A DNA stretch of 64,000 nt from Ampelocalamus luodianensis (Eukaryota; Streptophyta; Magnoliopsida; Poales; Poaceae). The stretch is taken from NCBI GenBank assembly GCA_036346255.1, contig CM070617.1, positions 22,557,080-22,621,079 on the forward strand, written 5' to 3'. The notes under the pieces are model-generated. The model saw nothing but the letters and a program-made list of their open reading frames with translations. It was not told the DNA's origin and made no database searches. The stretch's first letter is position 1; each line of letters begins with the position of its first letter. This document shows, piece after piece, positions 21,731-33,960 of this stretch. Made by a program: the position numbers and the translations under genes.

Positions 21731-24630
21731 TTTCTCCCCTAAGCCTTGCACGGTTCACTTGAGTTTGACAACGCCGATCTTCTCGCGAAGCTCACGGAAC
21801 TTGACGCGTCGGCGACTTTGTTAGGGCGTCGACAAAGCTGTTCTTGAGTGCTTGTGTAGTCGGCTTGATCTTCCGTCATCCACGCATTGACGAATATAGT
21901 GGAATTTCGTGTCAATGTGCTTACTTCTATCGTGGAGAACGGGGTTCTTACTCGGTGCAATAGCGGACATGTTGTCCATCCTCAAACTTAGGCGGTGTGG
22001 GGTGATCGGTGACATCATTTAGCGGTAAAGCGAGCCACACCCCTTGGCATCTTCGCTGCTGCGCTGAGATATATTCCGCCTCACAAGAAGAGAGCGCCAC
22101 CACCCGTTATACGAGGCGCCATGAGATTGGCATGTCGTTGAGAAAATAGATGACACAGTGGTACTCTTCCTGTCATCGATGTCTCCAGAAATCACTTGTC
22201 ATTTAGCCTACGAGATAAAATTCCTTGTTCTCTCGCTTGGTATAGACAATTCCATCTTGAATGGTGCCGAGATGTACCGAGGAGATGCTTCACTGTCGAG
22301 ATGATCTTGCTTGGGGTTCTCCATGAACTGCTCACAAATCAACAATGAGCGAGATATCGGGTCGAGTATGTACCAGATACCTTAAGCTCCCGACCAGACT
22401 GCGGTACATGGTTGCATCAACCTCTACTGCTGCACTGTCTTTCTTCAGTTTCAACCGTGCTTCCATGGGTGTTTGGCTCGGGTTGCATTCTCCTAACCCC
22501 GCCTTGTCCAGCAACTTCCGTGCGTATGCTGCCTGACTGAGCGTTACGCCTTCCTTGTTCTGCTTGACTTCTATCCCAAGGTAGTAGGAGAGAAGACCCA
22601 GATCGCTCATGCGGAAGAGACGCAGCATCTCCCCTTTGAATGCATCCACCTCCTTCGCACATGAGCCGGTGATAATGAGGTCGTCTACATAGACACCTAC
22701 TACCACCCGTGATGCTCCCAAACCCCGGGTGTAAAGACCATGCTCACTGACGCACCTGATAAAGCCAAGCTCACGCAGACTGCTATCAAGCTTCATGTTC
22801 CACGCGCGTGGCGCCTGCCGGAGCCCGTACAGAGCTTTCTTCAGCCGCAACACCTTCCCTTCGTGCCCAGCTGCGACAAACCCCGGTGGTTGTCGGACGT
22901 AGACTTCCTCGCCAAGCTCGCCGTTGAGAAAAGCGGATTTGACATCCATATGGTGTACAAGCCAGTTCTCATATGCTGCCACAGCAAGTAGCATGCGCAC
23001 AGACTCCATCCTTGCCACGGGCGCGAACACCTCATCGAAGTCTATCCCAGCCTGCTGGATGTAGCCCTTTGCGACCAGGCGGGCTTTATACTTGACGATG
23101 GCACCGCCTTGGTCGCGCTTGACAAAAACCCATTTCAAGCCTATCGGGCGATGGCACAGTGGGAGGTCGGTGAGGAACGGTGTGCCGTTACGCTCGATTG
23201 AAAACATTTCCTCAACATCGCCTTGCGCCAAGCCTCTTCTCGCGTGCCTCCTCAAAAGTGTTCGGTTCTTCACCAACAGCGCGCAAGTCTTCCCGTGTCG
23301 CGCTCGACCGATCCCGTGGAGTAATTGGCCCAAGCACATTTTCCATCGTCCCGAATCGGAGCGACGCGTCGTCGTCGTGGTCGCCGTCGAGTCCAAGTCC
23401 CCTCGGCGGAGAGCGAACTCGATCCGCCTGCGGGAATCAAGGTGGCCGAGGCGTGTGAAGTTCGGCGGCGTGGTCGATGCGGCTCAGGCGTTGCGAGATG
23501 TTGTCGTCGCCTCGCTCCCGCGTGTTGTCGTACCCCGTCTGTCTGCGTGTCTTGGTGTCTGATGGTATCATCAGCCGACATGAAAAGGCTCAAATTCATC
23601 GCGCGGGTCTTCGCGTGCTTGCTCCAATCCCAAGCTCTTGTTTCGTCGAACACGCATCACGCGAAACCACCACGCTTCGGTGCTTGGATTGTAAAGCGTC
23701 ACGCCTTGGAACCCGGCTCGTGCCGATGAAGACCATCGGCGTACTCGGTCTTCAAGTTTGCGCTGATGACCCCGTGCGCTTCCGCGTCGCGCGAGCGACA
23801 AACGTCCAAGATAATGGGTGGCGGCTTGCGCGAACCAAGCCGAGCGGTGTCATACCTTTGACACTCCTTGCCGGTGCTCTGTTCAAGATGAAGACGGCGT
23901 TGTGGCGCCTCCCCAAAACCACCGCATCTTCGCCGCCTTGATATGCTCCTTGCCATGCCGAGCATTTGTCGATTGCGTCGCTCTACTCGCCATTTCTTTG
24001 GGGCGTGTGCGGTGCGGTGGTGGCGTTGAATCCACGCTCGGCCTGATGTTCGCGGCGTGGGCAGTGAACTCTCCGCCACGGTCGGTGCGGAGTGTCTCCA
24101 GTTTCCTCCCGGCCTCCACCTCCAGACGCACTTGGAGTCGCACAATTGCTGCAGCGGCCGTCCCCGAAGCCGGCCAAAGCGAGCCACATATATCGGCTCT
24201 TGTCGCCGACAACAAGGAGAAACAGCTGCTTGCCGCCGGGGTCTTCGGGGTAATAGGCCCACATAGATCGGCGTGGACCAATTCCAGAAGATTCGAAGCT
24301 CGAAATGTGCTTGCCGCCGGGAAGGATCGCCTCCTTTGTTTGCCAACGAGACAACTCTCGCAGATCTGATCGACATGTTCGATCTGCGGAGCCCGTGCAC
24401 TCTTGCTCCTTGGCGAGTTGCTTGACCCTTGAAACCAAGATGGCCATACCTCGCGTGCCATCGCGAGCTTCTTCGGTGCTCGTGCGGCGAGACACGGCTT
24501 CCGATGTCGAGCTCGAGCACGTAGAAGTCGATTCGGCGAGCGATGAACCTTTGCCGGCAACCTCCTCCGTTGATCCCAGTTTTGAGGATCCGTCTTGATC
24601 ACGGATTTTGAAGCCGACCTCGTCCAATTG
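21731..24630 (-). pseudogene. copia pol: integrase, reverse transcriptase and RNase H, frameshifted
   Basis: Reverse transcriptase is the best preserved part, open over 22332-23396: KWVFVKRDQGGAIVKYKARL, FAPVARMESVRMLLAVAA, MDVKSAFLNGEL, ALYGLRQAPRAW and the catalytic VYVDDLIITG. Downstream, RNase H pieces lie in shifting frames near 21740-22020 (HIDTKFHYIR, then YTSTQEQL). Upstream, integrase pieces lie in at least three frames over 23700-24600 (SCLVGKQRRRSFP, ELVHADLCGPITP, TPQRNGE). Loss of frame is mostly by one-base deletions. In an active element the polyprotein would copy RNA into cDNA and integrate it. Confidence 0.9.
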
Positions 24631-24978
24631 CGAGGCGATGATGTTGGCGGTGAGCTTGGGGATATGGTAGACTCCCCTAGCTCTTGGTGCTCGCCGGTCT
24701 TGCGGTGGCGAGGACCGCTCGCGCCCCTCTATTCCGACAACGGAGCCATCTCGAACCGGACGGGCCGCGGATTCGGTGTCGAGCTCGCGGCGGCCTTCAC
24801 TCCGTCATGTGATTGGTAGCTCGATGTCGAGATCCATACGGTATGGTCGCCGTCCCCCTTTCCACCGAGCCGGGCGTGAGCTTGTCCTCCTCAAGGTGGA
24901 TTGTGGATGAGTCGCCGGTGAATCCGATGCGTGGTGAAGAAGAAATGGGGAAAGTGCGGTTGGCTGTTGCCGACACCA

Positions 24979-25722
24979 TCAGTAAGGTAGTCTCGGTCTC
25001 CTCCGCGTGGGCTGTGTGGGCCGCCTCATCCCTTTTCTTTTTCCGGCATTCGCGGGCCCAGTGCCCTGTCTTGCCGCAGTATCGGCACTGGTCGTTGCCG
25101 ATCGTATTTGCCCCAGTACCGGTGCCACCTGAGGCCTTGGACGGCCTGAAACCACCGCGCGCTCCAGCTTCCTTGCTGCGCCCGTAGCCCCGCAGCCACG
25201 GTTCGATGACGAACCTTTACCTTTGCCTGAGGGTCCTTCGCCAGTGATCTGCATTTTTTATGCCACACGCGCGACGAGCTCTTCTTCGGTGAGGTTTAAC
25301 TTAGCGATGGGCGGATCCACCGCTAAGTTCATGCCTCCTCCGCCGACTTTAGTCGCCGATGAGCTCTTCAATCAAATCTCACTCAGTCGAGAGAGTCTCA
25401 ATTGCGGGGCAATCTGCTCATACCTTGGAGGAAGTGCCTGAAGAAATTTTCGGACAATCTCCTCCTCCGAACAGTTGTCGTTGAGTACTGCGAGTTGGTG
25501 AGCAATCCGGTTGATGCGGACACCAAACTCGTCGACCGTCTCTCCGTCGCGGAATTTTAGGTGGTCGAATTCCGGCCGGAGAGTATTCGCCTTCGCCTTG
25601 CGAACACGTTCCACGCCGGCGTGCATGGCGCCGATTGCATCCCATGCAATCTTGGCGAAGTTTTGCTCGCGATGGCGCCTATCATCTCTGCAGGGCCCCC
25701 TTGGCGATGACTTCAGCGCCAT
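24979..25722 (-). pseudogene. copia gag with zinc knuckle, frameshifted
   Basis: The 25372-25722 frame reads as a copia-type gag polypeptide (ETVDEFGVRINRIAHQL, IVRKFLQALPPRYEQI). A CCHC knuckle (CRYCGKTGHWARECRKK) lies near 25040-25110 in another frame. The N-terminal gag region up to 26020 is also frame-shifted. Confidence 0.8.
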
Positions 25723-26026
25723 TCGGTCCTCGATGAAATCCCGCGGTGCCGGCGCTCACAAAGCAACCCACAGCCCGCGCGCTTGCGGCATTACCCGCAT
25801 CGCGCCGCCCAGTCAAAATAATTCGTCTTCGTGGCGTCGGGAATGCGCCACTGGTGCTGACTTCCTTGGTGACCGGTGAGCGACCAGGCCACGCTCGCTC
25901 ATTGCGCCACCACGCTTCCCGATCTTTGGCGTCGTCTCCCCGCGAGACCGCCTTGGTGGCGAAGCAGATCGATGGCGCGGCATGACGATTTACACGATCG
26001 CTTGACCGTGCTCCCGGAATCGGAAC

Positions 26027-26040
26027 GCTCTGATACCAAT
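26027..26040 (-). other. Primer-binding site of the copia element
   Basis: The minus strand reads ATTGGTATCAGAGC directly at the LTR edge, the initiator tRNA-Met type site. Confidence 0.92.
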
Positions 26041-26384
26041 TGTTGTCTTCAGCGCCGGGAATGACCAAGCCGGAGTCGATGAAGACCCGTGTATTATCTC
26101 CTGAAACTTTCAAAGAGACAACTTAATTGGTGCCGCAAATCGCAGCGTTTTCTGAGACTCCATTGCTATATATAGAAAACCTTACAAACTTGGCTGGGTG
26201 ATCCCGTAACAGATGCACCAACCCATAACTAGGAAACAAAGCAAACATTGCGGAATCAAAAACGAGAAATCAGGAGCACCTCTGCATGAACGTGCATGCA
26301 TCAGACGCATTTGGTACACAATCCAAAAAAGATAAGATGCTAAACTGATGGTAAAAACATGACCGTGCTAGGATTATCTCAACA
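26041..26384 (-). repeat. 5' LTR of the copia element
   Basis: 344 bp, TG...CA ends, with a CTATATATAG TATA-like motif near 26165. The primer-binding site adjoins its inner end. Confidence 0.95.
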
Positions 26385-26704
26385 GTTTGTTAGTTGGAGA
26401 GTCTTTAATTTCTTCTTGGATTTGCTTAATCGGCTGATTCGTTGGTTGTGTCTTCTATGCGGCCATGGCTAGAACTAGAAGGCGGAGGTAATGGACTTGG
26501 GTTTCTCGATTCGTTAGTTTTGGGAAGAATTGGTATTTGAGAGGGGAGGTGATTGCCGGATTGGAGAAGGACTAAGGAGAGGTCAGAGGTGGGTGAGGTG
26601 GCGTATGGCTGCCTGCAACTATGATGGCGTTAGTGGTGGTATTTCTCTAAGAAGAATTTTTGCAGTGGTATATCTCAAAACCTGTCACGCATGTCTAAAT
26701 AACC

Positions 26705-27909
26705 CTAGAATAAATCTCCGGGCATTCCATTGATGGTGTACGCGTCGGCGTTTGCCATGGGACGGCCGGTCAAGAAAGTTTGGTTTTCCAGGAGGACGGT
26801 GTCACCGTTCCACCACTCGCCCAGCAAGATGGTCTCCTCCTCGTCAGGCGTGGGGAACGGATATGCACCGGCGCCGCGCCTCGGCCGGATGACGAGGGCG
26901 CACGTGCACCGTGGCGCGCATGAACGAGCTATGCGCGTGCCACCACAGGGTGCCCTCCTGCCCGGCACGACGAACATGTACGTGTACCCGTGGCCCGGCC
27001 GGGTCGGGCACCGTGTCACCATGGCGGGGCCGTCTGCCCACGGTGTGCAGCGCTGGAATATGCCATGCCTGCATGCACGCATGTCGCCGAGCGCGCGACG
27101 GCGTCGGTTGATTAATTCGTTGGTCAGCAGCCGATCGGTCGAGCCGGCCGATCGCGACCGATCGATCGTCTCGGTTGAAATCATTGCCGAGGTTTCGTGG
27201 CAGTGGTAGGTAACAACGTACCAGTGGACTGTCACGTTGCGTGGTGAGTCGTTGATGACGTGGACCACCACGGTGTCGCCTTCGTAGGCTTCATTCTCGG
27301 GACCGGGCACTCGTCCATTCACGGTGGTGACGCTTATATTCCCTGGTAGTGTCGCAACCTGACAAATGAAGGAAACTAAATATTAGTATGAGCATGACTG
27401 TTAAGATTATATGCAACCAAGACTTAAAATTGTACCGAGAACATTGAACTGAGTTAGTGGGCTGAAATAGTGAAATTTTTGGATATCTATTAGTATGTGA
27501 GAGGGGAAAACTGAAGTTCGTAGTCTGTGGTATGAGTATGAGGCCTATCTATGACCTGGCAAACAAAGTTTTTTTTTTGCGGTGACAAAGTAAGGAGTTT
27601 TCATAGATGTTGCTAAAACAACTTTAAACTGAGTTTGCATATTCCTGATAGCATCGGTTCAAAAATTTTGTCTGAAGAACAAATGAGCAATTCAATGTGG
27701 ATTGCGTGTTAATCCAATTCCAAAAACAAAAGCATGGATGCATGCGCATGAAAATCATTCATTGACGCAACATCACACACACAGAGAGTGAGTGAGATTA
27801 CAGCGAAGGTATGCTCCACAATATCAGCTTGAGCCACGGATGCAACAGAAGACAGAGCAAACACTAGGATTAGCCAAGAACACGGCATACTGCTCGATTG
27901 CAATTGCAA
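26705..27909 (-). pseudogene. Laccase B, truncated by a Mutator-like insertion and frameshifted
   Basis: The 5' part of a second laccase. Exon 1 (27802-27909) encodes a signal peptide and ADIVEHTFA, with a GT donor after it. Exon 2 (27222-27358; 137 bp rather than 152) encodes VTTVNGRVPGP and EGDTVVVHVINDSP...TVHW. The next exon (26705-27068) starts GIFQRCTPWADGPAMVTRCP and reaches LLGEWWNGDTVLLENQ and TINGMPGD with no intron between the parts equal to exons 3 and 4 of laccase A. A one-base loss near 26955-26965 puts the copper-binding WWHAHSS into another frame until a one-base gain near 26900 restores it. The frame stops (TAG) where the transposon begins. Cupredoxin domains 2-3 are missing, so it cannot make a functional oxidase. 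Confidence 0.88.
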
Positions 27910-28700
27910 GGCCGCAGCAACTTAATGATATACTGAACAAAGATCGGTGAGTCGAAAGCTAACAAGATAATTTATCTGGACGAACGACGTGAAGAACTAA
28001 ACACTAGCAGAGAAGTGATTGAAGCTATGATATGATGACAAATGCAACCGGCCGAAAAGCCGTTAGATATAGGCGGTGTTTGGAACGGTTGTGGCTTTCT
28101 TGAAAAGCGGCTTCGTGTGTTGTGCAGGGTTGAACGGCTGCAGGCATTGGGGGCACATGTTGACTCGCGCGGGATTTTGTTAATTTAATTGCAATTTGCT
28201 GTATCTTCCTTATGAAGTCTTTGCGTGCTTAAGTCCCAGCTAGTTGGTCTTGATTCCAACTAGAAACCCTCCACGCCTTGGCGCACGGAACCGAAGCCAC
28301 AAGACTGTGCTTAGGACCAAGGAATCATTGGTGACAGAATATACGGAGATGTAGTCGATAGTTATAATTATAGAAGCAAAACAATTACGGCGTAGGTAAA
28401 GAAAAACCGCAATAGGTAAAGAAAAAACTGATAAAAGGAGATAGAGCAGATGCTCTATATTTAGCTGGGCGTAGTTAACTATTGTTTTCGTAAGGTTTCA
28501 AAAGGGCAATATGTCTGCTGTTTTAGAGTCAATAGGACAAGAAATATACATATCAAGATAACATAACACTAAGCAAAACAAATTATATGCCTTGCTGATC
28601 ACAGCTGGTGCTGTAGGTGCTGTGTAGACTGTTATATAGGCGTGTAGGCGACAAGCAAAACACACGCTTCATACGATGACCTGTAAGAGAAACAGAATAC
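27910..28700. other. Upstream region of laccase B, no gene
   Basis: Contains what should be the laccase B promoter. No TATA box was assigned with confidence. The segment 28080-28300 has no recognised repeat. Confidence 0.4.
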
Positions 28701-30273
28701 TGGCTAGGAGGAAAACAGTGAAAAAATACGTGACTGCTCTAACATATTAGCTAGCATTCTTCTATTGCATCCATGGAGGGTGATACATCATGAGGCGGTG
28801 GTTGTTGTGGCCTGTGAAGTAAACACAATATGTAAGGAAGTGTTATTTGCGAGGCTAGCTGAAGTGTAAAGTTGTAGTGGGTTGTCAAGCAAACGTTATG
28901 AATTTTAACCAGAATGAAGTAGTATGTTGGCAGAGAACAGGCAAAAACAGCTGACAACAGGCACACGAGAAGCAGAAAGCTATAAAACACTGCAATTAAA
29001 AAAGAACAAATAGATCGAAGTGCTACCTGAAGCAGACTGCGAAGAACACATGACAGAAAGCGCCGAAGAAGCAGGACAACCAGGGATTATAATAACAACA
29101 TGCACACTTGAAAGCAATACCCAAAAATGAAAGAAGCACATCAACATCAGATGATCACGTAGGAAAAGAGAAAGCAAGCTGAAAGCACTGAAGAACACTT
29201 AGTAATAGTAAATACGCATAGAAACGCAACTACAGGCAGACAAAGTGCACAACGCAAAAAAAAAAAAACAAGCACAAAAAAAATGCATAAACGCACACGA
29301 AAAACGGAAACAAGGAAAAAAGATATGGGCCAACTTTAAACAAAGTAGAACAAAACTGGGACGATCTTATCATGAGGTAACAACAGGAAGGAAAAGAACA
29401 GCAGAATAGTAAGACATGTTCTGTATTAAGCAATAAGAATAGCAGAATAGTAAGACATGTTCTGTATTAAGCAATAAGCATATGTAAATAGATTTTGGGA
29501 CGTATAATAGACAGAGAATACGACAGACAACTCCGAAAATAAACATAGATGAAGTGTACACCTGACACGAGTACAACACGTAACAGGAGGATGACAAAGG
29601 TGCCGACTACAACAACGCAGATTTCATGACAGACGATGAGAATTCGTTAAATAAGGAAATAATTTGACTACTATGACTGCAATCCTGGACAGAGGGGCTA
29701 TAGCAATAGAAACAAAGAAACGATTATAGGATTTAGGCTACACTATACGGGGAATGGGCCAAAACAGATATAACGATGTATAGCAAGCAGACTAATGAAC
29801 AGAAAAGAAGCATAACAACGTAATGCGGCTAGAGCACAGAATACGAGAGAGCTAAACAGACCAATTTATCACCTAGACCATATAGCAATGTAAGAAACAA
29901 CTAAAGGACCAGAAAGGCTTACCTTGTAGAAGTTAGGGTGAACAGCGCAGAAGACGCACAACCAGTCGACGAAAATGCATAGATAACAATTTGATCTATA
30001 TGCAGACAACATGCAACATACAAGTATAACTGTATAAGTGAAGGTGCGAACGGGTAACACACAAATAATAAGTCAGGACGTGACGCGTAGCACGAGCAAT
30101 ATTGCACAATAGATATGTAAAAACGAACAAAGATGTATACAAAATAGAACAAACGCAGACCATAGGTAGAAAACAACAAGGAAATAGGAGTTTACACTGC
30201 TGGAGCGACGATGAACGCAGGCATGCAGGAGAGGTATGAATAGCCACCGAGGCTACAACGAGGCAAAAAGAGA

Positions 30274-31684
30274 CACTACTACAAAACAGGTTATAGTAGA
30301 CGCCTCATCACAGACGGTTCGTTTGGATCCGTCTGTGTTGTCTTATCACATACTGTTTGTTTTGAAACCGTTTGTGATATACGTCATTATCACAGACGGT
30401 TCGTATTAAGAACCGTCTGTGAAGTATCACAGACGATTCCTTACCCTCTGATTTTATCATGGTTTGAAATTTTTCTTACTCTCTGATTTTACCATGACTT
30501 CAAATTTTCCTTACTCTCTGATTTTACAAACCGTCTATGATAAGTATCTCATCACAGACGGTTCTTAATACGAACCGTCTGTGATGGGATACTTATCACA
30601 GACGGTTCGTGATACCAACCGTCTGTAATATGTCATCACAGACATTTTTTATATGAAACTGTCTGTGATTCGCGGCGCGGGAGTTTGAAAATTTTGAATG
30701 CGTGCGCGGGAGGCAAAATATTTTGGTGTTTTTATATATTATGGCCGACCTCCTCTGAGCGCTCAGTCTCGTACTCCTGCAGTCCCGGTCCTCCTCTGGG
30801 CTCGATCCTCCCTTGCTCCCGCAGTCCTCCTCCGAGCTCCGGCTGGTCGCTGCTCCTGCAGTCCTCCTGCAGCTCCCGGCCCCCCGCTACTCCTCCGCGC
30901 TCCGGTCCTCCCTTGCTCCCGCAGTCCCTAACCTCCGACGTGGTCTTCCTCCCCAACAGCTAAGAGTCGACGCCGACACCAATGCCGACCTCCTCTAGTC
31001 CTCCTCCGACGCCGACGCCGACCTCATCCAGTCGTCCTCCGACGCCGACGTCTCTGGTATATGAGGTTCTGTTGGTACTTTTGTATATGAGCTTCTGTTA
31101 GATTCAGATCCAGATTTGTATGTATGTGCTTGTGGTACTTGTGTTAGATTCATATCCAGATTTCTGTTAGATTATCCTCCAGGTTCTACTTATGTTGGTA
31201 CTTGTATATGATTGAGTGTATGAGTGTATACATGAATCCATGGCTTGAGAAATTTATTAGGAGACTTGGGACTTAGAATCCATGTATGTGTATCAATGAA
31301 TCCATATTTGGGAGGCTTGGGAAATGACAGTGTATGTGTATGAGTATCTATGAAATGGCAGTATTTTTTTTGCAATAAAAAAAGCTATCACAAACGGTTC
31401 TGAACAAGAACTGTCTGTGATAATTACCAACACAGACGGTTCTAGTTATGAACCGTCTATGATATCCACATATCACAGACGGTTCTAATTATGAACCGTC
31501 TGTGACATCACATATCACAGACGGTTGGTAACTAGAACCGTCTGTGTTGTGACTTATCACAGACGGTTTTTTTAACCGTCTGTGATAACCGCCAGTTATC
31601 ACAGACGTACAAAAACACAGACGGTTCCGAACCGTCTGTGATGACGGTTCCGAACCGTCTGTGATGACGTTTTCTGTAGTAGTG
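30274..31684. mobile_element. Non-autonomous CACTA (En/Spm) element
   Basis: The ends are CACTACTACAAAAC and, inverted, CACTACTACAGAAAA. The flanking triplets are AGA and GGA, so a 3-bp duplication is only approximate. Both subterminal regions (30310-30670 and 31385-31670) are packed with copies of CACAGACGGTTC, often as head-to-head palindromes with GAACCGTCTGTG. Such subterminal repeats bind the element-encoded protein in the En/Spm family. The centre (30690-31060) is GC-rich without a recognised gene. No transposase is encoded. Confidence 0.9.
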
Positions 31685-32004
31685 GGAGAAGAACAATTAG
31701 ATGAATAGAAACAGACAACAAAAAAATAGTAGAGTTTTAAAAAACAAAGACCGCACAACCATCCACAACAACAACAAAAACAAAGGACACCAAGGCGTAT
31801 AACCGAACGAAGGCACGGGAAAAAATTTCAGCAGGGGAAAAAGCAATAAAGAAAGACAACACCGAAACCAAAAAACCATCAGCATGAAGAACAACCACAA
31901 AGAACGCAAAACAATAAGAACATAAGAGGAGTGAAGACTTGCGACTGGAGGTAAGTGGAAACAGAGAGGCAACGAAAACGAAGAAGGCCAACAAGCAGCG
32001 ACAG

Positions 32005-32195
32005 AAAGGCAACGAAACGACATGCAATTAAAGCACCACACAACAACCGAAGTGATAGGTCATCTGGGAACTCGCGGAGGCAACGAAATGATGTGCAATT
32101 AAAGCACCACACAACAGGAAGGCAACGAAACGACGCACAATTAAACCACCACACAACAACCGAAGTGATAGGTCATCTGGGAACTCGCGAAGGAA
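32005..32195. repeat. Short tandem units in the purine-rich tract
   Basis: Three copies of a unit beginning AAGGCAACGAAACGAC and containing CACCACACAACAACCGAAG and AGGTCATCTGGGAACTCGCG. The middle copy is shortened. Confidence 0.8.
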
Positions 32196-32321
32196 GACAA
32201 CAAGCGCAACGCACGATCCAAACTCACTTTGGACGAAAAGTAGAGGAAATCGGACATCACACAGTACACGACGCACAATAAAAGCATAGCAACCGAAGCA
32301 ACAACACATGTAAAAATTCGC

Positions 32322-33960
32322 AGAGGCAGGACCGAGCACAACGCATGACCCAATCCGATGACTGACACAAACCAAAGAAAATCGGACGGCACAACCAGGT
32401 TGAGGCAACAGATGGCAAGAAGATTGGCAAGCCAACGATGCACAAGAAAGCAGAGCGCACTCTAATGGCTCGTACAAAAACAAACACATGGCCACCCTGA
32501 AGAAGGAAAGCAAAACACAAAGAACAACGCAACAGTGAAACCCCCCAAACAAAGCAGGTGGGAAAACCCGTAAAGACATGAACAAACAGAAATCCATAGA
32601 GCTTGAACCAGCGGCTGGCAAAGAAAAGAACAACGAATGAAAAAAAAACGAAAGCACGACAAACCGTTGATAGCAAGAATCGAGATCGACGAATAGAAAG
32701 GGTGAGCGCAAAAGAGATAACCATCCCGAAAAGCAAATGAAGGAGCACAAAGAAAACCGGACGAAAAAACGGCACAAAGCACACGACGCACAATAAAAGC
32801 ATCGCACAGCAGCCGAAGCGACTGTGCGTGTAGAAATTCGCGGAGGCAAGCTCGAGCACAATGCACGGCCCAATCCGATGACCGACAAAAACAAAAGAAA
32901 ATCAGATGGCACAGTCAAGCCGAGGCAACAGACGGCAAGAAGTCCGGCAATCCAACGACGCACAAAAAACCAAAGCACACTCTAACGGCTGTTAAAAAAA
33001 CACATGGCTACCCTGAAAAAAGGAAAGGGAAACACAAAGAACACAACAACGAAAACCCCCAAACAAAGCAGTGAGAAAACCCGTAAAGACATGAAGGGAT
33101 TGTAAATCCATGGAATATGAACCAGCGGCTGGCAAAAAAAAGAACAAGGAATGTAAAAAATCTGAAAACACGTAAAACCGTTAACACCAAGAAACAAGAT
33201 CGACGAACAGAAAGGTCGAGTGCAAAAAAGAGAACTGTCCCAGAGAAAAGGCAAATAAAGAAGCACAAACGGCGAGAGCAAGAGCGAGCGCGAAGGGAAT
33301 CACAGCGACACAAACGAAGCAGAAATGTCTACGACCAGAATGAAGAGGAAGACGCACTGTGCACCTAAGCGAAGAAACTAGAGCAAAAGGCACTGGTCAG
33401 CGTGTCTAGAAATTCACGGAGGCAGGACCGAGCGCCACACACGGGCGACAAAAGCCAAAAAAATGGACGGCACAACCAAGCTGAGGCGACAGATGACAAT
33501 AAAACCGGCAAGCTAACGACGCGCAAGAAACTAGAGTGCACCCTAACGGTTGGTAAAAACACACGGTCAATCTGAAGAAAGAAAGCAAAACACAAAGAAT
33601 ATCACAACAGCGGAAACCCCAAAAACAAAGCAAGTGTTAAAACACGTAAAGACACGAACAGACAGAAATCCATAGAATCTGAAGCAGCTGCTGGCAAAGA
33701 AAAGAACAAAGAGCTAAAAAAATGAAAGCACGACAAACCATTGACAGGAAGAATCGAGATCGACTAACATAAAGGCCGAGCGCCAAAAATAGAATTGTCC
33801 CAGAGGAAAGGCAAACGAAGGAGCACAAATGGCAAGAGCAAGAGCAAGCGCAGAGGGAATCGCAGCGACCCAAATGAAGTTGAAACGTCTGCGACCAAAG
33901 TGAAGAGGAAGACGCACTGTGCGCTCAAGGGAAGAAACCAAAGCAAAAGGGGTTGGTGCG
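32322..33960. repeat. Three ~0.5-0.6 kb tandem units
   Basis: Units starting at about 32322, 32835 and 33411 each open with AAATTCGCGGAGGCAGGACC-like sequence. They continue through a CGACAGATGACAA-like segment, AACGGT, AAAACCCGTAAAGACATGAA and CAGCGGCTGGCAAAGAAAAG. They differ by many substitutions and small indels, so the duplications are old. Confidence 0.8.

Larger units (their letters stand above)
21395..26384 (-). mobile_element. Ty1/copia retrotransposon, complete in structure, degenerate in coding
   Basis: Two LTRs (21395-21730 and 26041-26384) bound an internal region of 4.3 kb. The 5-bp duplication GTTTG flanks the element (21390-21394 and 26385-26389). In its own direction (minus): 5' LTR, tRNA-Met primer site at 26027-26040, gag, zinc knuckle, integrase, reverse transcriptase, RNase H, a polypurine tract (AGGGGAGAAA just inside 21731), and 3' LTR. 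This is the copia order. Single-base deletions break the frame many times, so it is not autonomous. Confidence 0.95.
20838..26705. mobile_element. Non-autonomous Mutator-like element, interrupted by a copia element
   Basis: The ends are inverted repeats of ~85 bp (inward from both sides GGRTTATTTAGAYAT..., CAGGTTTTGAKATAT, CCACTGCA, CACYACTAAC). The 9-bp duplication is TAGAATAAA. Its right copy is 26706-26714; its left copy is split by the gypsy solo LTR into TAGAAT (16276-16281) plus AAA (20835-20837). Without the copia insertion the element is ~873 bp. Its interior (20930-21394 and 26390-26620) is GC-rich with a repeated CCTCCGCCCGCCACCGG, so it could be a Pack-MULE with captured sequence, but I recognise no gene. 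It is inserted in the coding sequence of laccase B. Confidence 0.88.

Noticed and set aside
27069..27322. Uninterrupted reading of laccase B from exon 2 into the next exon
   Set aside because: The frame happens to be open, but the sequence between 27222 and 27068 has GT...AG borders at the conserved laccase intron 2 position and encodes nothing laccase-like.
32028..32978. 316-codon minus-strand frame as a gene
   Set aside because: It lies in a purine-rich tandem repeat whose complementary strand rarely forms stops. Composition is C/F/S/L-rich, no domain is visible, and the neighbouring repeat units are not kept in frame.
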